Assembly: GCA_963966185.1 (NCBI GenBank)
Contig: CAWZYM010000301.1
Location: forward strand, 923,501-987,500
Length of the DNA: 64,000 bases
Source: Rhabditoides inermis
Lineage: Eukaryota > Nematoda > Chromadorea > Rhabditida > Rhabditidae
Direction: 5' to 3'
Position numbers and translations under genes: made by a program. Under the pieces are notes generated by a model. The model did not search any database. It was not told where the DNA came from and saw nothing but the letters and a program-made list of their open reading frames with translations. Below, piece after piece: positions 21,135-31,238 of the stretch (positions are counted from its first letter, which is position 1; the number at the start of each line of letters is the position of its first letter).

Positions 21135-22460
21135 AATAGTGCGCGCAGCCCAACCACTGCCAACTTACATCGCCTGCGTGAGCGCATTGTTCACATTCTC
21201 CATCCAATTGAGCATCAGGTGACGCAACTTCTTCAGAGAGACTGCGCGACTCTTCTCCGATGCTCCTGTAAAATCACGATGATTGAAAAAATACAAAAAT
21301 AAGAGAATTTTTTCTCACCTCCCCGGGGGAAATATAAAAAAAATCAAAGACATGACAATTTCTATGCAATCAATCATACATAATCAAAATAAATAAACAT
21401 CTTAATTCCATACCTCTCAATGATAACGAGTGTGTCGGTGGGTTTGTACTGATCGAACAGCTTCTTCACCTGCGAGTAGCTCCTCGGCATGTGCAGCTCA
21501 AACGGCACGTCAGAGTCTGCAAGCAATCCATTCGAATGCGCCCACTCACCATGCCTACCTTGATCGGCGACCCTGCTCTTCTTGGGAGCCGGAACTCCAT
21601 CGTCCTCAAAGTCCTCCTCCTCGTCATTCTAGACATGAGAAATGTTCATGACATGATAAATGAAATACCTTACCTCTCCAGGCTCGTTGTCGCTCTCGTC
21701 TCCGACGAGCATGTCGTCAAGGTCTCCGTTCTCGCTGCCGCTCTCCTCCTCGTCCGAATCCTCCTCATCAGATCCATACTCCTCCGAATCCGTGCGCACT
21801 CCTTTCACGGAAGCTTTCTCCACCTGTAACAGAAACATACCATAGCTGTACTATTCCATTATTCGATTTGTATGTCATAATAAAAACTTAAGAATAAACT
21901 ATTCTATTCTAATATAAACGAGAAGGTAAACAAATCGCACCTTTCCCTTCTGGATGAGCTGACCGTCGTCGTCGAACTGAACAGTGAATCCCTTCTTCTT
22001 CCGCTCGATCTTCTTGTGGTCGACGATAGCCTCGTCATCGTCCGCCGAGCGGTGCTGACGAGCGTTCGTCTGAAAGCAACAACGTACATTACAATCATAG
22101 GTGAAGGTAAATATATCCCCTCGATTCAAGAAATTCACTCTCCTCCGGAGGGGGTCGAAGGACTATATATTACAATCATAAACGAAGTAATTAAATAAAA
22201 CCAACGAGAAAAAACCGCACCTGCATGTTCAGCTGTCCTTGGCCGCACCAACGGGTCGCATGGCGAATGCGCCCTTCTTCATGATGGCATCTCGTCGAGC
22301 TTGTCCGTCTTCTCCACCATCCTGTCCTTGGCGGCCGCCTTTTCCGCGCGGTGCTGCTTAGGTGCGCGAGATGAGCTCGTCGACCCTTCGGTCCCTGCGC
22401 CATCTCGCCGCCTCCGAAGTGAGCCATCGCCACCACGTCCGCACAGATGGCGGCAGTCAT
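20822..22460 (-). pseudogene. Degenerate NOP14-like locus
   Basis: Minus-strand segments 22221-22460, 21941-22069, 21674-21823, 21559-21628 and 21414-21516 resemble the N-terminal and acidic parts of NOP14, a 40S ribosome-assembly factor. They carry AHFGGGE, KQHRAEKAAAKDRMVEKTDK, KKKGFTVQFDDDG, a long Asp/Glu-rich stretch and SDVPFELHMPRSYSQVKKLF. The first segment changes frame at least twice, near 22345 and 22285. The middle and C-terminal NOP14 domains are missing. Further segments at 21169-21265, 20956-21032 and about 20822-20903 look protein-like but do not join in phase and are not recognised. Best read as a truncated, frameshifted copy; assembly indels are the alternative. Confidence 0.6.
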
Positions 22461-22981
22461 GATCTTGTCATCTCACGAACAATTACTTTACGAATTACGA
22501 AGACATATACTTTGCAGTGTTAAACTCTAAAAGAACGCACTTAATAACAGCCACTGCGTACGTCGTCTGTAAAAACAATTAATAACACATGACAATAAAT
22601 ATGAAAATTGAAATGTTTTCAAAAAAAGAACAAAATTCGACTTTCCCACTGATATGATTTCGAAAATAGTCCGTAGCGTACTGCTCTCCCATTAGCGCCC
22701 CACTCGGTCCACTAGCGCCCCACTCGGTCCAGCGCCCCACTTGGGCGCTAATGGGGCACCCTCGACTTGCGCGCTACTGGGGCCACAGTGGGGCGCCACC
22801 AGCCCACTTGGGCGCCACCAGCCCGCGTTTATCTGTGACGGCTTGTTCGGTGGTTTTTATTGGTTCTTTATGTTATTTGTTTTGTGTTTTACTTCGATTA
22901 TATTATATTACAAGTGATTTGTTTGTTTTGATCAATCAGTCACTTATCAATATAATTTAATTGACACGTATTTTCAGATCT
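22461..22981. other. Intergenic region upstream of the PUS3 gene
   Basis: Contains a GC-rich repeat cluster at 22680-22830 with units like TAGCGCCCCACT and GGGGCGCCACC, matching the style of 20190-20340. The last part is AT-rich and ends in an acceptor-like TTTTCAG five bases before the ATG at 22982, consistent with trans-splicing. Confidence 0.6.
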
Positions 22982-24491
22982 ATGAAGAGAAAGGGAAGTG
23001 AAAATGGACTCGAAAACCCGAAGAAAGTAAAGGTGAGACAAACATTAATGATACGTTTCTTGTCGTTTTCGGGGTGTTTGTGTAGTGACTATGCGTTTCA
23101 GGCGAAAGGTCCACCAAAGGCGTTTAACTTTGCGTTGCATCCGCGCCGCAAGATCGCCTTCTCGTTCCTCTACTTTGGATGGGAGCACGATGGACTAGTC
23201 ATGCAGAAGAACACCGACAACACCGTCGAACAGGTATGTTTCATTCATAGCGATTATTACTTTATCAGTTTATCTGTAGTACATTCGCGACGCGCTTCTG
23301 AAGACGCGTCTGATCGAGTCGTGGGAGACGTGTGACTTCTCCCGCTGCGGCCGCACCGACAAGGGCGTGAGTGCGTTCCGACAGGTGGCCGCCTGCGTCG
23401 TCCGCTCCAGCGACGTCTCCGGCAAGCACGTCTTCTGGCCGGAGGGCACCGACCAGGAGACTATAGACGCGTTCCAGGTGTGCGAGGTTGTTTGCTGTGC
23501 TTCAATTGTGTTTGTAGGGCAACATTAACGGCGAGCTGCCGTTCGTGCGCATGCTGAACGGTTGTCTACCCAACACGATCCAGGTCTACAGGTGAGTATC
23601 TACTACTTACAACTTACTGGTAAGGAATACTGCTAGTTCATCGTATTATCTCAGCTGGGCTCCGGTGGCTGCCGACTTCTCGGCGCGCCACGCGTGCAAC
23701 CAACGCGTCTACAAGTACTCGCTGCCCAAGGCTCGGCTCGACGTGGCGGTGAGTGGTATTAATTAATCATCGATTATTATTGATTAGTTATTAATGATCC
23801 ATGTTGTCAGAAAATGCGCGAGGCCGCCCAGCTTCTAGTCGGCACGCACGACTTCCGCAACTTCTGCCAGGTAAAATGCATGTCGTGGTGTTGTTATATC
23901 TGTTTGATTTCATCTCCGAACCCTGATTATGATGTCGCGCGATGAGGTTAGTGGTAGTTAGTGGTTATTTATTCGTTTTGAATTTTGTTTCGTAAGAATA
24001 TGGGAGCAGGGTAACCTGTGTAATACATTTCCGTATTCTCCTACCTCCGACTCTGCAGGTTGACATGAACGAGGCGCGTGTGCAGATGAGCTACATCCGC
24101 GAGCTGTTCGAGGTGCGCATCGACCAAGTAAGCAGGTGCGGAAACTGCTCTTGCGGAACCTACTATTTATCATTATCATGTATCCACATACCCCATGTCT
24201 CCCTTATGCAGCAATCCTCGCGACGAGTATTCTCTCCTCGAGTTGACGGTGCGTGGCAGTGGATTCCTCTGGCACCAGATTCGATTCTTCGTCGGCATAC
24301 TCTACGATATAGGACTCGGCAACGAGCAGCCTCAGGTGGGTTCTTTTTCATCCTGTAATGTGTAATTGTACTTTATAATAATATTTGTTGGCAGTTGATT
24401 ACCGATCTGCTGGATGTGGAGCGGAATCCGCGCCGACCGCAGTACAACCTCGCCTCCGACACACCGCTCTGCCTCTTCGACTGCAAGTCAG

Positions 24492-24561
<70 letters not shown>

Positions 24562-25686
24562 CATCCTGTGTCTGTGCAGGTACGACAGTGTGGATCTGGA
24601 GTGGCGCGAGGATGAGCAGCGCATGCAGCACACGGTGGGGCGGCTGCAGAAAGAGTGGGCGGCTATGACCACCAGGTGGGCGAGGGAGGTCTGGTACAAG
24701 TCATTCATTGTATAGTGTGTTGCAAATTGAATTTACTTGGCTTTTGGTTTGGTAGTTATACATCGTACTGTACACCCAAGTTTGAATGCGTATTGAATAG
24801 TGTTGGGCAAAATCCTAATCCGAGTTGGATTTTGGATTAATCAAAATCCCAGATATTCAGGGTTTTGGATTTTGGATTAATCCGTAATCAAAAATTGTGG
24901 ATTTCGGGTTTTGGATTAACCCAAAATCCAAAATTTTTGGATTTTGGATTTCAGATTAATCCAAACTTTGGATTTTGGATTAATCCAAGTTTTACATTGT
25001 CTTTTTGGCATCTTTATGCCTTACTAATAGTAGAATTTGGTGTTTTTGATGTTTCTGTAACGTTACAAAGGCGCCGTTATAGATGAAAGCTCAAATAAAG
25101 TGAAATTTCATCATTTAAAACGACATTATTTTAACAATTTGTAAACGAGTAGATTAATCCAAAATCCAAAACCCGGATTTATGGATTTTGGATTTTGGAT
25201 TAATCCAAATCCCCAAAAAACTGGATTTCGGATTTCGGATTAATCTGAAATCCAAAATTTCTAAGATTTTGGATTAAGATTCGGATTAATCCGATTAATC
25301 CGATTAATCCACGATTAATCCAAATTTGGATTAATCCTGCCCAACACTAGTATTGAAATATGAGTTCGCAGTGTGTTTGATTTGAGGGCGCGTATGCTGG
25401 AGAACATGTTGGAGGAGCTCACTTCGAGCGACGCCGGCAGACGCGTCGACATCTCCAGGGGACTCAACGAGTTCACACAGGTGAACGTCATCGATTTATC
25501 GATTGTTTTGACTTGTAGTTTTAGGACCGCCCCCAGCCGCCGGTGCACATCCCATATTTGGAGAGAAAGATGTGTGCGAGTCTGGAGGAGAAGAAACAGA
25601 GATTGGAGGAGAAGAAGCAGGAGAAGGAGAGGAATGGAGCAGCGGGAGGAACAGGAGTAGAGGAGGGAGCAGTTATGGAGAAGTGA
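22982..25686 (+). CDS. pus-3: tRNA pseudouridine(38/39) synthase (PUS3/Deg1)
   Basis: A 422-aa TruA-family enzyme that isomerises uridine 38/39 in the anticodon arm of tRNAs. Exons: 22982-23032, 23102-23233, 23280-23477, 23518-23591, 23655-23748, 23811-23870, 24059-24135, 24212-24335, 24395-24486, 24580-24675, 25372-25480 and 25525-25686. The catalytic aspartate is in CGRTDKGVSAF. Other family landmarks are YFGWEHDGLV, NGCLPNTIQ, FSARHACNQRVYKYSL, GTHDFRNFCQVD and GSGFLWHQIRFFVG. The NTVE segment after the first motif favours PUS3 over PUS1. The 696-nt intron before exon 11 carries a 552-bp hAT-like MITE, and intron 9 carries (TTG)n. The C-terminus is Lys/Glu-rich. AATAAA at 25821-25826. Confidence 0.95.
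24492..24561 (+). repeat. (TTG)n trinucleotide microsatellite
   Basis: An uninterrupted TTG run of about 70 bp in intron 9 of the PUS3 gene, between donor 24487 and acceptor 24579. It makes up most of this intron. Confidence 0.95.
24798..25349. mobile_element. hAT-type MITE in a PUS3 intron
   Basis: Terminal inverted repeats TAGTGTTGGGCA and TGCCCAACACTA bound a 552-bp element. It is flanked by a perfect 8-bp target-site duplication GTATTGAA (24790-24797 and 25350-25357), the size made by hAT transposases. The interior is largely degenerate copies of GGATTTTGGATTAATCC. There is no transposase, so it is non-autonomous. Confidence 0.92.
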
Positions 25687-25952
25687 TTGTAGGACTATAG
25701 GTTGTTAATGTTTTGTTATGTTATGTTCTCATTACGAATTGTTCTCTGTTATATTTGATTATTTGATGTCGGGTTGCCGTTGAATTTGATAATTTTGATA
25801 TTTGAAGTTCGTTTTTCGAGAATAAATATTGTTGTCTTTCTTGTTTCAGAGATGGAACTATACGGAGTTGCATTGGTTGTAATACCATGAAATACCTTAT
25901 TTAATTGCGACTCTGCTATCACACGCAACATTTGTTATTGCGAAATTGTAGT
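25687..25952 (+). other. Operon-like gap between the PUS3 and RTRAF genes
   Basis: AATAAA at 25821-25826 is followed about 130 nt later by GCGAAATTGTAG immediately before the next ATG at 25953. Poly(A) signal, short spacer and acceptor suggest SL2-type trans-splicing of the downstream gene. Confidence 0.45.
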
Positions 25953-27475
25953 ATGTCGCGACGAAAGCTGGCTCTGATTGGATACGACCGACCAACAGTC
26001 GACGCTAGCGGTGAGTGGCTCACTATTTGTTTGTTTTTGTTTACATTGTCTGTTCAGACGACTGCGAGTTCCGTCGCTTTGTGTCTTGGTTCTACGGCCA
26101 ATTGCCGTCTCCGAGTGGCGATGTGCAGTCGATAGAGAAGGAGGAGCAGGAGGAGAAGTGGACGCCCGTCGTGCAGCAGGTGCGTCTGCGTACTTGTTGT
26201 GTTCACGTGTGTGTCTAGTACCTGTCGTGGCTGGACGAGTCGTGGCCGGGGCAGGGGGTGGCGGCGACGGGCACTCGGAAGGAGACGGTCGACAGGATGT
26301 GCAACGTGTGGCTGCAGCGGGCGGAGACGGGCGAGGGTAAGAGGGGGAGGGGGGGATGAGAGGGAGAGGGAAGTGGTTGCAGCCGCCTCTCTGACTGCGT
26401 CCTCCTGGCTGTCTGCTTGCAAGGAGAAGGCGACCGCCGGCAAGGCTGCCGGAAACCCCCTCAATGCTATTGACTGTGAGTTGTTTTGGCAACATTATTA
26501 GTTTTTGAATTGTGTAACGCATGTTATTGTAAAATACATTGTTGTAGCTGCGATATAATATGTTTGCCGTTGTCAGACTCGTCCCCGCAATTTGCGTCCC
26601 GCGTGGCTGACCTGTGTTCCGTTCTCCGGATCGCACCCCACCCGGACCCGTGTGTGGGCCTGGCTGCCGCGTGTCGGTTCATCTCCCACAACCTGGGCAG
26701 CGAGGAGCTGGAGAGGAGGGAGGTGCAGCTGAGGGAAGAGAAGGACGGAAACAGGAAGGCGCAAAAGGTAGGAGGGGTTGTTCGTGTTTTGCTGATACGC
26801 TTTTATGACGTTTTGCTTATGAGTGATGCCTGATGTGGTTTGTTTCCTGAGATTAATATTTGGCGCTATTCCTCTTTCCTCGAAGTGATTGTATGGACAT
26901 TCAGATTATCTTTGAAATGTTCTTATGGAACCTATTTCAAACATGTCACAAGTCATTGATTCCTTTTCAGAAGTTGGACCTTCGCAGTGTGTCGCTTGGA
27001 ATGGACCGTCACAAGGACGCGGCAGTGCACACTGCCGCCGTCATTCTCAGGCTCATCGCACTCGACGGGCTCAGCAACACACAGCAGGTATAGGGCAGGG
27101 GCCGAGGCAATGTATGTTGCTGTTGCTTGTTCCTACTAGACTCGCAACTTGCAACTACGCTGCTCACGTTATGAGATGTTTGGGGTGCTTGGGGAATCCG
27201 TGAAGTTATTTTCATATGGCGCGGAGTTGGAAGCTTCGTCTTGTCTATGTCTCCGTACAAATATCATGATAGTGATGCGGGGAATTGTAGATTTGGTTCG
27301 CTTTGATGTTCCAACGAGTGTGTTGTAGCTAGTGAACGAGACTCTGGCTGGTGTGCAGTCGATAGCCAACTCGACCAAGGGAGAGAAGGCAGTAGGAGGA
27401 GGAGGAGGAGGAGAGGGAGAAGGAGCAGGGGTGGAGCAGATCACCCAACACAAACATCCACGCATAACCTTCTGA
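25953..27475 (+). CDS. rtraf: RNA transcription, translation and transport factor (RTRAF/CGI-99/hCLE)
   Basis: A 281-aa orthologue of the CLE/RTRAF protein, a subunit of the tRNA-ligase complex (with RTCB and DDX1) that also associates with RNA polymerase II. Exons: 25953-26010, 26058-26179, 26219-26336, 26383-26475, 26577-26767, 26971-27087 and 27329-27475. The start MSRRKLALIGYDRP and DDCEFRRFVSWF match the family N-terminus. The C-terminal part, LGMDRHKDAAVHTAAVILRL and VNETLAGVQSIAN, matches its helical end. The central part is diverged, and the tail has a Gly run coded by GGA repeats. It sits between the PUS3 and AK6 genes on the same strand, so all may be co-transcribed. AATAAA at 27559-27564. 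Confidence 0.9.
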
Positions 27476-27690
27476 GGGAGGGGGGTTGTGGAGCAGACAA
27501 AAATGCTTTGTTTTTTTCCCGGTCGGCCTTGTGAAGTATTTTGTGATAATTGAAATGTAATAAAGTGTATTTTTTTGTATTTTTGCTGCGTTTTTGTGAT
27601 ATTGGCTCACGACGGGTTTCATTACCCTTTAATATCTCATTTCATTTTGATATTGCTTTCGTATTTAATTATGAGCTGTTGTTGTTGAGT

Positions 27691-29193
27691 ATGGCGACGG
27701 CAGAGACTCGCGTGCGTCCCAACATTCTCATCACCGGCTCGCCCGGCACCGGAAAGACGACCATGGCTGTGGAGCTGGCCGAGAAGCTAGGATTCGACCA
27801 TATCGACGTGGGTGGTCTGAGGGAGAGATGGAGAGAGTTGTGTGGTTTCAGATTGGCAAGGAGGTTCGTGAGAACCACTTGTACAGTGAGTTTGACTCTG
27901 AGTACAACTCGCACGTGCTGGACGAGGACAAGCTGCTCGACCACATCGAGGTACGGGGAGAGGGGAAGGGAAGGAGGGAGGAAGGGAGAGATAGAGGGAA
28001 GGTGTGCTTGTGGTCGTTTGAATCTTGAGCTTGACTGGGAATGAGATTCACTAGGCAATGTGATAATTTTTGAGGAATCGCGCAAAAAATTCATAATTTT
28101 CCACTTTATGTTCATGTTGAAACGTATAGCGTTTATTTGTAATATTATGTTTCTTTGTTTTGTTATGAAATCGACATGTAGTGTATCTCATACGGCCACA
28201 ATTTTATAGAAATGAATATATGTTTAAGTTGAGGGATATGTGTGCCACTGCCCCGAGTACGTAGTCAATGATTGTGTCGCAGGGTCGTATGGATCAGGAG
28301 TCTGGCGGTGTGGTCACTGACTACCACGGATCGGACTTCTTCCCCAAGAGGTACGCATGATCAATAGCTTTTCAAATATTTAATTTACAAGGTTGCCAAG
28401 AGTAGATACAAGAGCTTCATTAGCTTTGATTTTTTTATTCGAGCAAAGATTGAATTGTGTGGAAGGTTTTTTTTTGTGATACTTGAAAAGAGTGTGGAAC
28501 GTATTGTGTCTGCTTGCAATCAATGATAGTTTCTAGGTAAAATGTAAAACCGCAATACACTTGCAATAATGCAAATCAACTTGAACAGCAAGTACACAAG
28601 CTTGATGAGTTGTTTATTGTGGTTGTTTACGCCCTAGCTTGTACTTATTAGCTCTGTGTCAGATGTGGATTGCGTTGGAATGTATTTGGACTGTTTGCAG
28701 GTGGTTTGATATCGTTGTGGTTCTGCGGTGTGCGAACACTCTGCTCTACGATCGACTCAAGCAGAGGGGGTACTCGGATATGAAGGTGCGTATGGGACAG
28801 AGAGACTTTCATGACGAGTGATATAATGAACGTGCACGATTGGATCCATGATGATGTTACAAAGACAGAACCAAGCAGTGATTGTGGTAATACGGATGTT
28901 TGAGTTCAATAACTAATGAAACACACTTGTTGTTGTTTCAGATCAAAGAGAACGTGGAGTGCGAGATTTTTGGATCTCTTCTAGATGAGGCACTGGAGAG
29001 CTATGATGAGAATACGGTAAGGAGGGAGGGACGAGGAAGAGTGGATAGAGAGAGCGAGAGAGCGAGCGAGAGAGAGATGGGGAGACGTTGTTGACATGAC
29101 AATCAGGTGCACGAGATGCGTTCGGAGACGGTGGAGGAGATGGAGTCGAACATTGAGAAGGTGCTGCAGATGGTGGCTGCTTGGAAGAAGTAG
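27691..29193 (+). CDS. ak6: Adenylate kinase isoenzyme 6 (AK6/Fap7)
   Basis: A 176-aa nuclear P-loop NTPase that helps late 40S subunit maturation at 18S rRNA site D and has adenylate kinase activity. Exons: 27691-27807, 27852-27950, 28283-28350, 28701-28785, 28942-29016 and 29107-29193. Walker A is GSPGTGKTT at about residues 16-24. [22 protein letters not shown], the NMP-binding and core region, spans exons 3-4, and [11 protein letters not shown] is the LID-side motif typical of AK6. The first intron is only 44 nt. Length matches human AK6 (172 aa). Third gene in a same-strand set. Confidence 0.95.
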
Positions 29194-29510
29194 ACAGCCT
29201 ACGGTAGGATTACTGTATGCGCTATCCATTACAGTAACCAGGAGTACTTTTTCCCTACTGTGTCTCATTGTTTTGATTTGCTAGGCGGGAAGTCACACGT
29301 TTTCTTTAGCACACATTGTTATCCTTGTTAGCTTTGCTTTATATTCTAGCGAGATTGTTGCATGTTGATAATGTTGTTATCCATTCAGAGAGCATAAACC
29401 ATTGTTATTCTAATGTGTGTTTGTGATTACTGTACGCGGTTGCCATGCTCCGCTAAAATATTTACTTTATTACAGTTTAAATCATTGTACCGTACCCGTT
29501 TCGTTGCAGG

Positions 29511-30057
29511 ATGTGTCAGATGTGGACGAAGATCCGGTACGGAGTGCGCTGGAATCCGGCCGAGAGACTCGCGCTCGCCATTCGCGCACTCGACCTCAAG
29601 ACGGTACGGGCGTCTGTCTAATTATTTTTTAACTCCTTTTCATGTTCCTCACTTGTAGGTGAAGTCGATCGATATCAGTATGGACCCGCTGCACACTGGC
29701 AACGCGAGTCTGCGGTGAGTGGTGGATGGGATACGGTATCTATACTCTGGATTACTGTACCTCCGTTTCCAGCACGTTCTGGCACAGCGTGATGACTCCG
29801 AAGGTGCGTCTGACGAACCCGGCGGTGAAGGTGAAGCAGGAGATGCGCAACGACCGCGGGGCGCCCTTCTTCGTCGCCACCCTCGGTACGCCCCTTCCCC
29901 TCTCTCCCTCTCCATCGCAGCCATTTCAGAGAACGGACAGAAGCTGCGTTTCAACACGGACAACATGTCTGCGATGGACGTGGTGATGCGGTTCAACCGT
30001 GTGGTGGGTGTGCCGGAGCTGGGCAAGGCCGGCACCCGCCCCCGACCCAACCTGTAG
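29511..30057 (+). CDS. mrpl-53: Mitochondrial large ribosomal subunit protein mL53
   Basis: A 129-aa thioredoxin-like-fold protein of the mitochondrial 39S subunit. Exons: 29511-29603, 29659-29714, 29773-29885 and 29930-30057. Shared with animal mL53 are LKTVKSIDISMDPLHTGN, a TFWHSVMTPKVRLTNP segment, and QKLRFNTDNMSAMDVVMRFN. The ATG at 29511 directly follows TTCGTTGCAGG, an acceptor-like site. It lies 317 bp after the AK6 stop and could be the last gene of the same transcription unit. Introns contain the TACYGTA motif. Confidence 0.85.
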
Positions 30058-30298
30058 ACTGCGCACCACTCGGATGCGTGCTATTCTTACGTAGAGATCT
30101 TATTAGTTTATTTAGAAGTGTTGTTGATTTGTGTACATTGTTGGCGTTTCGAAAATGAGAGCGAGATAAATTTATTCGGAATATGTGTGGACCTGACTGA
30201 AACATTTACATTATCAGATAATTTTATCAGATAATTAATATAATATCAAGATATCAATAATAAGCCACATAGGATTGCATAGGTCACAGATATGTTGA

Positions 30299-31180
30299 TT
30301 AGATGGACTTGGGTGCCGGGACGCCGACCTGCGAGGCAATGTCGTGCTGGAATAGAGGGAGGATGAACAAGAGAGGAGAGAGAGAGAGAGCGAGAGAGGG
30401 AGAGAAAGAGAGAGAGAGAAAGAGAGAGAGAGAGGGGGGAGACAGAGAGGGGAGAGAGAGAGTGAGAGAGAAGGAGAGACACTCACCACGAAGCGCACTT
30501 GGTTGGGGTGGTAGGGGATGCCGCCAAGCTTCTCCACCTAATGAAAGTGATTGATAACCCGTGATCTGATCTACCCTCTCATCCACCCTAGTTCATCCTC
30601 CATTCTCCTGCTCTACCCCTCTCACCAGATCGAGATGCCGTCTCTCCATGTCTCCGTGCACGTCTACAGGTCGTCCGGCTTCCGACTGGAATGGAGATGA
30701 TCATCCAGCCAATGCCCTGTCCTATGTACCTGTGGCAGCGCCCTCATAGTGTCCATGTATGCCTGCATTCTGTCCGCGAAGCCTGGCGCGAAAGCCGACG
30801 GATCGACTGCGATGAAACACTGGCCCTGCAACGAGATGTTGACGTCTTCAGATGGTTCCCGTCGGAAATAATGACCAGAATCTGCATTATTTTCTTCGAA
30901 AGAGATTTCGAGCATCATTTTCTACTCGTTGCCTTTGTTGTTCGGTGGCAATGGCGGGCGATAGCTACGCCTGGCTATGGTACACACTCGCGTCTTTCGG
31001 TACGCACCTTCTCTCTCTCTCTCCCTCTCTCTCTCAATCCCTTCTAGTCTTCCTGCCGTTCCTCTACTGTGGGAGCTGTAAGCAGGAGAAGAAGGAGGAG
31101 CCGGAAGACCACACACAGTGCTGCGGGCTCGCCGCGGCAGACGTGGCACGCCTCAAGAAGTGGGAGCAGTATCAACAGGT

Positions 31181-31238
<58 letters not shown>

